Below are positions 49,607 to 63,644 of a DNA stretch of 64,000 nucleotides, piece after piece (the stretch's first letter is position 1; each line of letters starts with the position of its first letter). Source of the stretch: Atopsyche davidsoni (Eukaryota; Arthropoda; Insecta; Trichoptera; Hydrobiosidae); the NCBI GenBank assembly GCA_022113835.1, contig JAILWY010000026.1:13295001-13359000 (forward strand), read 5' to 3'. The notes under the pieces were generated by a model that was not told the DNA's origin, ran no database searches, and saw only the letters and a list, made by a program, of their open reading frames with translations. Made by a program: the position numbers and the translations under genes.

Positions 49607-52600
49607 ACCGGCGGCGCGTGCACCGGCGCCAATGGAAAATGCGTTTTCTGCCGGAAGAAGCTTAAAAAGGAAATGCGCTGATAATGCTAGAGTGCACTTC
49701 ATAGTATTGCCTGGAACAGCTTTGCGCTCGAGCTTCACAAATTCACTGCCTATATTAAAGCGCATTCCGGAGTTATTCATGATTAAAGAATTTTTCATTA
49801 AAAACGAATAAAAAATTATCTTCAGAAGCGAGACTTTATTTGTTCAAGCATAAAAACTTTCTGACTTTTTTTGCTATGATGCATTTTATCACATTACTGT
49901 AATTAAAACTGAAAAGAATATTAAATTACAATGTCTACCCTACAACCCAATCCAAAAAATAGCACTAAAGAAAAATCTAATATTATTTTACGGATTAGTT
50001 TGTGTGAATATATAAAATTTTCGTTCATTCTCACATCTACTTTGGTGAAATTCAGTTAAGCTTATCTTAAGCTCGTAAAATCATCGCATAACACGTGATC
50101 ACAAAACAACCCTATAGGTTCCGTTCGTTCTAGAATCACGATATTTCCTCGTAACCCTTGGCCCTACATGGATCCCGATTCTCACCCTCCACCTGTGCCC
50201 TGCTGAGGAAAACCTTGAAGGGGAAATAACCGGAGAACCTGCAAGCAAACGACCCGACACCCAAAGGTCGGAGGCGAGTGCAAGCGTGTGGAAATCAACT
50301 ATTTAAATATATTATTATTAGATTTTCTGAAAATTCGAAACGGCTAGTGGAATTTTGGTACCATACTTAATGACAAGATAAACTACTATGGATTTATATT
50401 GTGTTATAAAGCAATTTAAGGCCCATGCCTCCGTTTATAAACAATGCGTTTGAAATTTCATTTTAAAATATTTTCAAAACCATACCATTCACAACTTTAA
50501 CGATTTAAAGTCGACACAGATTATTATTTAATATCTGATATTCAACCTTTTTTTCTGTATAGTCCTGAGTACTTACAATATGCTTAAAGACAATGAATTG
50601 ATATACGAAATTATAATCAATACCGTATAAAAAAATGTGTCAGTGGCGTTTTGGAAGATTGTCTTGTAAATTTATATATTATCAGCCTTTAGTTATAGTA
50701 TTTTATCATAAAGTATGAGTAGATGGGTTCTTACCGTAGTCTGGGGTAAGTTTGGGCGCATTTCTCAGATAACACAAGGGGCGTCAAAGAGCGCTGATCT
50801 GCCCTGGATGGAGGTTATTGGAATTCCCTCCCCTCGGGGGTAAAGCGTCACACGTGAGGCTGTATTGATAAGATGTGAGTATATAAATCGTTGAGCATTA
50901 TTTTCATCCCCCACCCAGCGATATCAACACGGTTTCCGATCGACTCGCTCAGACACCCAAGCACGCGTGGTTCAGGCTATGGGATCGAATTCCCTAGAAA
51001 AGTCTATGAAATTTTCTCAAAACGGAATATAACCACTCAGTAAAACAAATACACCGTATATTTCTATTTATAAATTTTACAGTGAGATATGGCCATGTGT
51101 TTGTTTGTTCACTCTCAATATATGCTTTAATTTAAAAAAAGAAATACAAAACTCTTAAATAATAAATGCATACGGATTTGCAAATATCCTGAAGTTAAGG
51201 GATGCCATTGCAAATAAATTAGACCGCATATTATAAAAAAAACATCCATGCACAATATAAAAAAGAGAGTATGTTTTTAATAAAAAAACGCTATTTTATT
51301 GTATACACTCAGCATTTGTATTTTAAGAACTACATGTATATTATGTATTCGCTGAATATAAGAAAACATTTTATTTATACGAAACTTTGCATTTAATATA
51401 GTTGTAGCATTTTTCACTCTACCCTGTCTACAAAAACTTGTCGAGTTCACGTATTTTCAATCTTATTTGATTTTAATCTGTAAGTAATGGCTGCATGTCG
51501 ATTAAAATTTCGCAGAAAAACCCTGAGCAACGCGCGTTACATATTGTAATGTAATCAAGATGGATTCCCTGCTTTAAAATTTTCTTTTTCATTAATAATA
51601 CAGTAGTTTAGGGAGCCTAATTGAACGCACGGGGCATCGGCCTGGGAAAACGCGTGGCGTAGGGTACATCGTTTTCCTGTTGGAAGAAAGGGAGTCTCGG
51701 ATAAGATTGAAAAAAAAGAGCTTCAGATTGCTGTTTAAGATTCAGATATAAGTCTCGCTTGTGCCGGCTCACCTCGCTTGGATAATGGTTTCCGTTCCGG
51801 TGATCAGAAAGAAATTTAAATCAAATTTTCAATGAAATCTCCCGAAACATCCTCCAAGAAAGAGCGCTTGTAATGATCTGATGAATATTTACGCGGAAAA
51901 TATTTTTCCATTACTTTTTATGACGAAGGGAGAAGACCAAACGACTTCATCGATGTTTCGATGAATCTACGCACTTATAAGAACTGTAAAAAAACGAGAC
52001 ACAAAAATAAAAAAATTTAACTACTTATCTAAGCGTTTATATTTTAATATATATTAAATAAATATGAACAAAAAACAATACACAATTAATAGTAAATATT
52101 TTTATCTCCGTTAGAAAGCAGTCAAGTTTCCGAGCTTGTACAATCTTGGCATAAGACGTCAAGACCTCAATTTTCCCTGAACTATGTGCACGTGTATTTG
52201 CTCCAAAACCTGGCATGTTTCAAACTGAAATACGCGGAGATAAGCTCGAACACAGTACTGGTAAACATGCTAATTAAGGCAACACAAAGCATTCGCCAAG
52301 TTCATGAATTTTGCGATACTGTGTTCCGCTTTAATAGAACAACTAACTGGGTTACACAATATTTCGTCAATGTACACACAAAAATACAATGCATCACTTA
52401 AAACAAGCCGTATTTATTTAAGTAGTAAAAAATACACTCGTTCTTAGAATAATACAATAATGCATTATTATTGACTTGTTGCCTCCAACTTATCTATAAC
52501 ACCCAAGGCTTTAATTAAACTGACTTTGAATGTATTTACAATATAAATGAGGATTTACATGAACAACAATACTTTAAATAAATATCTATATAATTTAAAA

Positions 52601-55600
52601 GTGACATAAAAACGAAAGAAGAAAGGTACTTTAATATCCCACTGTGTTGTCAGGAATTGGCGAGTCTGTTCAGTTTGCAATTTACCACAACAGGGGGGTG
52701 GGGCTAATGTAATATCAGTGATATAGTCGATCCCAAGTACTCCCCTGATAAAAAGCGTATATTTTACTGAGTAGTTAGAGTGCTGTAAATGCCACGCTCC
52801 GTACTCTCAACTGAGCCAGGAAATGGAACGGACGTATTTACACGCCAAAGTGATTATTAAAGCAGCCAAAAATTTACAATGTTTTTATTTTATTTTTAAC
52901 GATATCGATTCAGATGGCCTACATTTCGGTACTCATGGGAATCTCATTATCAAAGCTTTAATAGATTAATCAACGTCAAAATGACAGCCTCCCTTGCTTC
53001 TGCGCAGGCTTTGTCTGTCTTGCACACATGGCCTGCGAAGTAAATGGAATTTAAAACGAAGCAATGCGTCTTCTAGGGGCTGTTTAGAAAAGCCATCAAT
53101 TCGAATTGAATGCCTATGCTTACTTTGGTAGTACAACGCAAATACGTGAAACGATATGTGTGACAAATTATTTTTTTGTGTTATTGCTTACAAGTAGTAC
53201 ATGCCTATACGCGTGTTCTGGACTGGCGACTGGGGTGTGTCATTGCGTGATGTAACAGTTATATTTTATGACAGTCTAACGGCGTTAAATTGACAATGAT
53301 AACGCGTGAAACCCGAACTGATTTAACTGAAAATGCGCAAATAACATTTGACATTACGCTTCAAATAGGTACAACATTGTGATACAAAATATTAATGAGC
53401 TTGAAATATTTATGGATATGTAAAACGCATGCAAATTGAAAACAAACAGAATAATATTTGTACGTTGTGTGGAATTTCATTTACTTAAAATTAACTCTAA
53501 ACAATTTAATTATCAGCCAAGAATGTAAGCATTATAAGACAACAATGAACTTTGTATTTTTACAAGTAGCTACGGACAAAACAACAATTTGATATTTAAA
53601 ATAATCTGTGATAATACAAATAATTATAAGATTCGAAAATCATGCCTTAATTATAATCATAAGGATATTTTTATTGTTAAAAGAAATGTGATTTAAAAAT
53701 TATAAAAAAAAATAATTTAACAACTTAATTAATTAGACAGAATGAAAGTCGTAATGACACAATTGTGTTTTAAAAAGACAAAGCGACGACTAGATGAAAG
53801 CGTTTTTTTTTCAAAGGCAGAATTTATTCTTCCCAGGCGAAATATAATTTAAAATCTGCGAGTAACCTCTCGTAATGTGCTCACACTGCGGAGGCTTTGT
53901 TGAACGGAACACTCACCGGAGGGCAAAATTACAGCTTGAGCTCGGAATGCCATCGTATTTGAATATCCTTACAAGACCACTCCACTAATGAACAACCTAA
54001 CAAAGAAATAATTCAATTATTTCAAAAATAATTAAAGTACATGGCGGGATGGACCGCGGGGCGGAGGCGGGGGCGGGGGTCTCTGCTGAACCTTCCGCGC
54101 TCAGCGACTGACTTTGTTTTTTTTTTTTTTTTTTAACAAGCAAGGCTAATTATAACTAATCCGTGCCTGCTTGAAAGCGTTCATTAGATAATATAATGGA
54201 TTTGCGCCGTTAATGGCGTAGTTAAAATGGCGAGCGAGGCTTAGTCCGGCGGGTAGCATCGCCGGCGAGCGACCTGCTCACCTGCTGAAGTGCAACACAA
54301 ATTCACCTCTGTGCTCGATTGAGGAGGAATACGTATATCTTACATAACCATTTTTAAAAAAATTTAATTAAACGTATATTTTGTTGATTTATGTCGATAT
54401 TACCTTTCAATTGTAATAAAAGTTTCCTCTCAAGATCTCTAAACCCTCTGAATTTCTAAATCTATATTCCTTATGATAAAACAAAAATGTATTTTTTGTA
54501 ATGTAAGTATTTTTTGGGCACACATTTATTTTGTTTGAATACTACTTATTGAAACTTATTTACATAATATGAAAATAATAACAATAATACATCGCAAAAC
54601 TTTAATAATATTTATATGACTTGCGGTATTTTCAAAGTGATGAGCATATGACATACTCAGAACAAATTTAACAAAACAAATAAAAAGAAAAGGTTAGTAA
54701 AAACATACCGGTGGAAAGTAGCGAATGACGCGATTGTACCATTTTGTATTCAAAGGTTTTAACCCTTAAATTGCTAGGGTTTACTCGACGCATGTACCAG
54801 GAACTCGTGTACATGTGCACTTCACGCCTCTTGGTCGCGCCCTATGTAGGGGAGGGCATACCCAGCAATAGCCGCTGTGAAATCTTGGGGCGTTTTGTTA
54901 TGTGCAACGACAGTAATTATTGCCCACAGTGGTATTTTACGTAAATACACAGTCAGAAGCAACGCCAGGATGTACTTAACCCTACAATGGAGGGATAAAA
55001 ACATATAAATAATCGTAAAATAACAAATTTTATCTATTATTCATTGTGACAGTAAAACAACTCAATTAAAGTTTAAAAAATATATAAGACACTTTAAATT
55101 TAAAAATCATTATACATCTACTTATTATACACAGCTCTATACATTTTAGCATAATTTAAAGGATGCAAAGTAAATATATAGTTCTTGATACTGTACAATA
55201 TCCATTTTTGCATTTAAAAAAGCACTTTACTTCAGGAAGGTGCAAATGGATTCAGCGGGGTTTACACGCTCCACTGTATCAAAAACCTAATAATAATGAA
55301 TTCGGATTACAAAATACCAACAAAAAAAAAAGATTCAAAGAGAAATATGTAAAATTTCAAATCCACTAGATACTGGGGGTGTTTCGTGTTAAAATTAACG
55401 CACTCGGCGGGGTTTTTTCTGGTTTAACATTTTGCGGCGCAGATAAGCAAGATTTATTCGGCTAAGCCCCGCGCCGCCAGGGTTAACCGCCCGCCGTGAA
55501 GGAACATTCGCCAACATCCTGTCGGCCGCTCGCCACTTGTAAATAAAAGGCCCATTTTTGTCGGGTAAAAATAGCCGGAACGGTTGCCGATGTGTTAATG

Positions 55601-55861
55601 TGACTTGGCTTCGTTTGTATTTCCTTTCGAGAAGTAGCTTTATAGGGCACATCAAAGAAATGCAGAGCAGTAGCCGTACCTTTACACTTGTACCTACATC
55701 ATACAGTTCTACTTAATCTTATGAAATGATTTTACAGAATATATAGAAAGTCGTTCATTTAAATAGTCTACTACTACTTTTCTATTACCTAGATAGATAT
55801 TTATAGTCGGATGGATAGATTTCTATAGTCGACTTAGCAAGACTGACTCAGAATAAACACA
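49607..55861. other. Intergenic, no gene seen
   Basis: AT-rich with moderate GC patches at about 50150-50290, 50720-50860 and 54040-54300. An 18-base poly-T run lies at 54117-54134. A solitary TTAACCCTTAAATTGC at 54761 resembles a piggyBac-type end, but I find no partner end. No gene recognised. Confidence 0.45.
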
Positions 55862-55902
55862 TGTTCAATGAGATGGTCACCAACCTCTTATGAGGAGAGG
55901 TA
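55862..55902 (-). repeat. Dispersed hairpin repeat, copy E
   Basis: On the minus strand it reads ACCTCTCCTCATAAGAGGTT, then GGTGACCATCTCATTGAACAT. The stem is weakened by substitutions, while the ACCATCTCA-TGAACAT tail matches copies A and B. Confidence 0.7.
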
Positions 55903-57396
55903 ATTATATTTCTTAGAATGAATTTATGATAAGTTTATTATAAATTTTAAATGAAAACTCAAAAACAAAAAAATAACGTATAATGATTGTGGTAATGTAG
56001 CAACTGAATTATTAACATATTTTTTTACAAATTAAAATGAGATTTCCCTCAGCAATACGCTTTTTGATAAAACGGCAATATAAATATATATTTGAGATAA
56101 AGTTTTGTAGGTTTAAATTTTTATGTTTTTTTTTCGATTTGATGGTGGCATTTTAGCTTAACTCAATTAGTTTGAAATGTTTAAAAAAAAAAACTCGCGA
56201 AATGAATTGCCGAGTTCGCAAACTCGTGTACGCATTTGAGGCTGTCGAAAAACCTATTGAATATTTTATAACAGCTGACAAAGTTACAAAATAAAACGTG
56301 ATATATCCTTTGAATTTGAAAAAAAACAGATATTCTGTCAAGCTATAAATTTACGAGGTGTAATTTAAAATTATTTCTTAAACTCTATATTTTCCGGCAT
56401 TAATTTACAATTATACTCGCTAACGCTATTGCTTGTCACAAACATCACTTAACCCTCGATTCTAATATTTTTTTTATTCGTAATTTTATCTTCCGTCCGC
56501 GTCACGGTTTAAGTATCGATAAAAGGACAATGTCTCTAACAAAAGACGTGCAACTATAAACAAGCAGACTATTTCACGTGGAAACCAAAACGATCTCCGG
56601 CGGAATGTGCAAATATATCAATTCCCTTGGAACGACATCGCAGGTCCGCTGAACCCTCAACCGAAATAGCCTAGGATTTTATGATTATGTAATGTCCACA
56701 CACCCCGACACGGAGCGGGCCTCTTGCGGCATTTATGTATTTTTATTTTTTAAAAAACCTTTGTAAAGGTCAGGCAAGCTCCTTTATTATTTTTTTTCAA
56801 AGACTCTTCGTTATTTAAATAGAGATTAAAAGTTTTTTCAGGAACTCATTAAAGACGCATTAAACGAACGCTATATTAAGCGATATTAAAAACGAAAATT
56901 AAAACTAAATAATATAAATATAATAAAAAAAAATTTTGTGGAAAATCACAACAGAAACTTAGCAATGGTAAGAGATCACATTTATAGCGTGAACAGAATC
57001 TTTTTTATTACAGCTAATTACATTTTCAATTATGAAGAGAACTATCTGTAGCGGTTTTATTTTACTAATTATATCACCATATATGAGTTTCTTTCACAAG
57101 TAATTCGAACAAAAGACTTTCCGTACCATTCATTGCACAGCTTGATAACATAATAAAAAAATTACAGAAGATTTCCTTAACTCTTTCAACGTCCGTATAC
57201 GTATACTAGGGATTTCAAAACCGTGAGCTTAGTAGATCTGACTGTGTCTCATTAAGAAATAAGCCTCATTCAGTGGTTCATAAGACAATTTTCAATAATC
57301 AGTGTTGGTAAGTACAAGGACGCGTCAGATAAATATTTGTAGGCAGGTTGCTTTTATGTCTTTTTAGGTGAGTTTAAGTAAGCGATTAGTACTCAC
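55903..57396. other. Intergenic or intronic, no gene seen
   Basis: AT-rich, without recognisable features apart from short A/T runs. Confidence 0.55.
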
Positions 57397-57459
57397 AAAG
57401 GTAGGCAGCGTCTCGTGGCACGGCGGCGGTGGTTGCTCCCGTAATTAGCGACGAGACAC
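57397..57459 (-). CDS. Candidate 63 bp internal exon
   Basis: A GC-rich 63 bp block in AT-rich DNA is bounded on the minus strand by an acceptor (ATTATCTTTCGCAG) and a consensus donor (TTT|GTGAGTAC). One frame has a stop. Another reads VSSLITGATTAAVPRDAAYL with split codons at both ends (two bases at the start, one at the end); a third is Arg-rich. The length is a multiple of three, so inclusion would not shift frame. I do not recognise the peptide. It could equally be a 5' UTR exon of the same minus-strand gene whose possible coding start is at 26608. A plus-strand TTTTTAG|GTGAGT sits 24 bp to the left. Confidence 0.35.
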
Positions 57460-60320
57460 CTGCGAAAGATAATTACACCTGTGAGAAACTTGAGCAAGAG
57501 AGAAGCGAGAAATAAACACCATGTAAAGTATTGTTAGTCTATCAATCAACGGCAGGTAGTTGTAAAGTTCATACACTTAAACTGATTAATAATTACCGAT
57601 AAAATCACACAAGACATAATAGTAGGTGATTGCAATATGACTTTAACAAATTAATCCTTGTTATTAAATATATCCTTAGAATAAATAATAAAATAGTACC
57701 ATATAAAAAACTTCACTTAATCGTATAAGTTTTTTATATCACGTGATAGGTTTTATGGTATGTTTGACTAATTGCTTATAGCTATTAACTTGTCATAAAC
57801 TAGCCGTAAAAAGATCCAATACGTAACACGTATTATTTTTACACAGATCGCTGTAATAGCTTTACTAAGCGATTCAATAGACTCAATTTAAAAAAACAAT
57901 ATTGTCGATGAAAATCAGGTCGTAAAATCAACAAGTACATTGGGACATTTAATGCTGCATTCTCAACAATAGAATTTCCCCGGTTATCCGGATGCTCGGT
58001 TCCATTATTGCCGCACTGTGACCAAGGTCAACAACCAAATAGGCCGTTGACAACAACCAGTAACACGAAACGTAACAATTGCGGTCGTTATAATTGCTAT
58101 AATAAAGTCCCGGACTGCATTTCTCGCTTGGCCTCGTTCTCCGCTGCCAAGTTGAATTGAAATATCGATTTTACAATGGATTAATATTTAAAACTGCAAT
58201 GGTTTACCTCGGACGTTGAGAACAATCAGTGCAAGGAGAGTTAAAATTATTTCATTTCAAGAGGTTAACATTAGACTCAGTGTAGTTAATACGGTAATTT
58301 GTTCATAGTCTTTAAATAAATATAAATAATAGAGGCTGACTGAGATTTTTTTTGAAATTAAACAATAAAAAAATGGAACAATACAGGTGTCTTCAATAAA
58401 TAAATGAATAAAGGCGCACTTTGTCAGATCCTAATATTTAATTACAAATATTAAAAAAATATAAAATATATTTTTTAACACAATAACTGTCGCACATCTT
58501 GTTATAATGCTATATAGTACATACAGTGCTATATAGTACTAACATACATTTATGAAAACCTTCTACTAGATATATTCAATGACTCTTCTATTATAACATA
58601 TACCACATTTATAATATACTTTCAAACAGTCGGAGTTGAATTAGTAATGTTTATCCGACTTTGACGAACACTTTCACGAAAAATTTCAGTTATATAAACA
58701 CAAATGATAATTTCCTAAAATAAGCATAACTACTTTTCTCTCTCGCGTTTATACAAGCAAAGCCTAACTACGGAGGAATTCTACAACAACCAACAAAACT
58801 CCTGTGTTTAAAAATAAAGTTTGATTTATTTCATTTTTAAAACATCCAGCGGCTTTGATTCTGTGTTAAGCTAACATGTATGCAAACTCCAGTTAGCGGG
58901 AAAATGATGATAAATGTTTTTATCTTCTAATATTGCGCATAGCTTTACAATATGCAATAACAGTTTATTATGATTTAAATTTCCGCGTGTCTACCTTACG
59001 TTATGATATTTATATTTCTAAAACACCGTGAAGTCTCTTGAAGTCCACAGAGATTCCATGATCGTAAACAAGTTATCGTCCCGCGCATATTGTAGCAAAC
59101 GTGTAAATAATTACTCGTGCCGTATAATGCACACAATAATATATGTACTAACAAATAACAAAGGCGTGCCCTGCACTTTTAATCAAGGCATTCAAGAATA
59201 GCGCATCGTGTGTATTAAGATAATACAAAATCTGACAACATATAAACATCTACAGTTCTACTACAGCTATAATCGGATTCGCTTTGAAGCTGCTTATAAA
59301 CGAACATGGAAACAAAGCTGTAGCCGATTTATATAATAGTAACGTTCCATGGGCGGCACATCGTGTAACTTATATAAAAAATTACTCATACATCCGTCTG
59401 CCAAAATTCTTTTTAATTGTGTCTCATTGAAATTTCCAAAGCCTCAGAATATTTACAGTGCGACTCTGTGAACTGAACGTTTGATCAACCGCAGTACTCT
59501 AATGAATTACTCAGGTCACTAGTATAAAAATGATGCTAACACATCCAAGAACACGCAACAGGTCAGCTAAGGTTGAGGTTTCCCTTTATATTATATTTAT
59601 ATTACGTAAGGTTATTAAAATTGCGCGGCGGCGTTTCAGTATAGAAACCTCAGGCTAAGTTTGTGATTACCGTAGCAATACAACATAATGGAAGCTGCGG
59701 GCTCTCTTCGGCGTTAAAAATCATGGAAATTACTCCTAAATTAGCCCGTATAAACCCAATCAGCTCATCTACTTATTCCAAGTATTACTTGCATTCAATA
59801 AAAATATCTACTACTGAAAATATAGTATGAACACCATGGAGGATATATGTTAAAAAAAAAAAAACAAATGTAATAAGCTACTTGTATTGTAATATTTATT
59901 AACGCTTTCACTGCTGTCTCAAGATATTTAAAATTATTTGAATATATCATCGTATCCCTGAAGTAGTACCCCGTCACTGAAAACAGCGCAATGTGGTCTT
60001 AGGGAATCTGTGATCCATCTCGCCGTCGGCTGAGCGCCTCGCCCGATCCATTTCCTCGTCATGCAGTAGATAAGGTAAACAATGTCGGCGGTGATATATC
60101 CGGGATGTGAATCGGGGATTTGTTAGCCCGGCGGGTGAGCCGATGGGCCGGTGGGGGCGAGCTGGCCCTGACCTCCCGGCGGCATTACCATGCCAGCCAG
60201 CACGGAGCTAAATGCCCCGGCATCACGAACCGCCTTACATTACGGCCGAGCCGAAAAGGTCAGATTGACAGGTGACTTTTTTATGGCTTTCAATAAACTG
60301 TCGGTAATATCACACGGAAG
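57460..60320. other. Intergenic or intronic, no gene seen
   Basis: AT-rich, then a GC-rich island at about 60020-60260 that includes TTGACAGGTGA (a TALE-homeodomain/E-box-like core) and TTTTTATGG, TCAATAAA homeobox-type sites. It may be an enhancer; no coding evidence. Confidence 0.45.
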
Positions 60321-60339
60321 TTTTTTTTTTTTTTTTTTT
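60321..60339 (+). repeat. Poly-T run (19)
   Basis: T19 directly after the GC island. It could be the tail of a minus-strand retroposon or simple slippage; no associated element recognised. Confidence 0.9.
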
Positions 60340-63300
60340 CAATATAAAAACATATAAATTGTTTATTAATATATCGTATAAAATTTCGTAACGAATATAA
60401 AATGTTTATTAATATTCGAATCGCTGAATGTGCTTCAGCCTCCGGGGACGATCATAATCAAGCAATTTCGTGTAATATGAACGTTTTATGATATTCCTAT
60501 GTATACATATATATAAAATGAATAAAGATGCCATGCCGTGACTGGATAGTGATGTCATTAAATTGCCATCAAATCCTTCACTATCGGAGGTTCAGGACAA
60601 TAACATAACAATGATAAAAATATATATACACAAAAAATAAAAAATAAAAATTCGCTATTACAAGTTTACAATTTTTATGCAATCGACATGTGAAACTATG
60701 GAAAATTATTTTTATTTGTTTGGAAATGAAATAATATTGTTATAATTATTAAAGTCTATTTCATCTCTAATTTCGAGAAATTATATGAAAATTAATTAAA
60801 ACTTTTTTGAGAGTTTCATGCGGCGTGGAAACATCGCCCGGTCTGTTAACCAAAGAAGGGACTGACATTATATTTTTAATTATTATACTTTTTTCAATAT
60901 GTGATTATTTGAATAAACTATTTAAAACGATTATTATATAATAGTTCCTTATTGAGTGATTCTCGTAGTGAGTCCATTCAAATGAGAAAACATTTTAATG
61001 ATTTCCCTAAAATGACTTCAGTACCAAAACACCAAAATTAGGAAAAAGGAACAAGGATACAAGAATTTGTGAACATGTCACACTATTTAAGTATTTCATG
61101 TGGCGTTTTTTTAGTTTTTATTTACTTATTTTTTCTTGCTTAAATTCACAGCCTTTATTGTCTAAGCTCTATGTTTACGAACACCAAGAGAATACTTACA
61201 AATACAAAGCAAAGGTAGTGCTTTATAGACAATAAATACACTTGAACAAATTAGTACACCCACGTGATTAACGCTTATCCAGTACCAGATGGGTAGCGTA
61301 AATCGAGTCTTAAAGACAGGCCATTATCGGTACGAATACAATTGCTGACCAAATAATCTGAACTACTAACGTTTACTTGCGTTAAAAAAATATATAACAT
61401 TTATATCTGTTTTGTTTGAAAGTGGGGGCGTGTGTGCTTTTAGTGTCCCTACTTCACATGTGTTGACCTGATTTAAAAAGTCGATGGCTCATTGGTTTGT
61501 GGCGCATTGTGCACTCAGTGCGATGCGTGTCGACACATATTTGTATGGTGACACAAAACGAGCGATCGAGGTTTAGTGTTGGCGCCCGTATCAGCTTTGT
61601 GGTTCAATCGAACCAATTCCCGATGACCTTATCGAATTGGGTTCGATCGCTACTGTACGACCTCTATAAAAATCTAACGTGACCCCAAATTTCGGAATCA
61701 ATTTGATGTGAGGGTATAAGTACGAGAATTTATCTACTTACCCAAATGTTATTCAATATTTATGGCGTATCCGAATAACGACTTGTAGGGATATTAAATA
61801 TATTAAACATATTCACAAAGTTAGTTTTATTAAATTAAAAAATAAAATGATAAAAAAATGTATTAGATGTTAATTTGAATTCATTAATCCAACCTTAAGA
61901 TAAAAAAAAACTTGGAATCATGTGAATATGTTTAATATGAGAAACAAACAATTTGACCTGTGAATAAAATAATTATTATAATTTAAATATAAAGTAAACA
62001 ATATTACCAAATGTTTTTGAAGTATTTACTCTTAAATTAAAATATTTTAGAAAATTAAAAAAAAAATTATAATTATGATTCATTTAAGATTGTTTTCAAA
62101 GTAGGCAGATATAAATCCAAGGTGTAACATGCCTAATAATAATAAAAAATGTTATCTTTGTATTCATAGTATCTCATTCAGAAGGCAAATATTTAATTAA
62201 CATTATTCACATTCCTGTCGCACCTGAGAGGTGAAGAGTCATTCACAGAGCAAAACCTCCTTGAAAATATATACGATAACCAATGAAAAACACAGCATCG
62301 TAGAGTATCGTCGATCACTCGAGTGAGGCATGCAGTGTGAAGGGCGAGTCATTTGCCCAAGCAGGCGCCACGCAGGACAATTGAAGTGTTAATGTACGAG
62401 AAGTGACGCAACCAAACAAATTGGAATAATGTTTACGCTGGCCAGAGCGACGGAGAAGCAACTTCTCTATGCATGCGCTGCACTTCCGTCCCTGGGGGAA
62501 GTAAAGTAAGATGCAAGAGCTAATTACTTTTCTCCACTTTAAATGCATCAAACAAGAGCATTACCGCCTTGTGAACGCCGGCGCGCATTCTGAACGGTAA
62601 ACGCTGAGTTAAACTGAAAATTTATACTTTATTCCGTGCAAAGAATACTAAACTTTGCATAGCTGTGTGTTTCTAACTTTAGTCCTCTTTTTATTAAAAA
62701 ATAAACGCTTCAAAACACTAGTTAATATAACAAGATGCATAGCAAATTCGTGTAGTTTATTATACGCCTGCACATAATTTGAAAGCTTTTTGAACTTAAA
62801 TACATCAAACAGTTAAGGACTATAAAAGCTTCAAGTAATATAGAACTTACATTATAAAGCACAAATTGTAATTTATTTGAAAATACATCAGATACGCGAG
62901 AAAAATATTATCTTCTGAATCAAGTCAACACAGTACTGTAATTCGGGATCCGTACAACAATGGCATATAAGCACATTGAAAAAAATAATATATTTTAATA
63001 CGACCCCTATCTAGAATTAGTTAACAAATAATTTTAAAATATACGGACTAATCAGAATAATTATTAATAGGAATTAATTTGTAGTTGGATTAATGAACAA
63101 TGATGAGGATTGCAGGTGATGCGCGTAAATACAAAGTATCGCCCCATTGGCCGGCCACCAAGACGCGTAACGCGTGTGCGGGGGGCTCTCGCCGTGAATC
63201 ATCGGTCTAAATAAATCAACTGCACAATCGCGACCGGCTTAATATGTTGAGTAATGTATGCCATGAATGTGCGTATACATGTTCAAACCGTGCGTTTGAA

Positions 63301-63548
63301 CCGGCCCTGTAGAGGGTGGTATACTCGGCGACTGTCGATGAACTAACAACAAGCATAGCATATTTACAATTGACAGATGCAATGTGTACAATATACGCTT
63401 GAGATGTTAGCATGTCCGTCGTAGTTTTTTTTAAATCGTTGTACTTAATAATGAAAAGAAAATAATATAAAATTTGAAAAAAAAATTGTGTAAACACTTG
63501 CAAACTTGACTAAAGGCATCAAAACACGTAGCAATAAATCGCGCCACC
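60340..63548. other. Intergenic, no gene seen
   Basis: AT-rich. A patch at about 61480-61670 has TGGCTCATTGG (A-box-like) and, 150 bp later, GGGTTCGATCGC (B-box-like), but their spacing is too wide for a tRNA promoter. A GC patch lies at 63120-63200. No gene recognised. Confidence 0.5.
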
Positions 63549-63644
63549 AACTTGCACCAAGCCAATAGCGTCCTACATTTTCAGCAAAACTATTTTAAAA
63601 AAAAACATCTAAAATTAAGGGACGCTTTTGGCTAGTTGCAAGTT
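63549..63644. mobile_element. Foldback repeat related to the 46.3 kb element
   Basis: The left arm AACTTGCACCAAGCCAATAG plus CGTCC (63549-63573) pairs with the right arm (GGGACGCTTTTGGCTAGTTG, then CAAGTT, ending 63644) with about three mismatches in 25. The loop is A/T-rich. GGGACGC(T/A)(T)TTGGCT and ACTTGCA are shared with 46281-46393, so the two are probably members of one MITE family, this one lacking the outer GCCTCTACACAC part. Confidence 0.7.

Noticed and set aside
50941..51000. GGGATCGAATTCCC as a tRNA B box
   Set aside because: No A box at the right distance and no stem pairing.
54757..54985. Second piggyBac-type element at TTAACCCTTAAATTGC
   Set aside because: No matching inverted end followed by TTAA was found.
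61480..61670. tRNA-derived SINE with A-box-like and B-box-like sequences
   Set aside because: The two boxes are about 150 bp apart, far outside the tRNA range.
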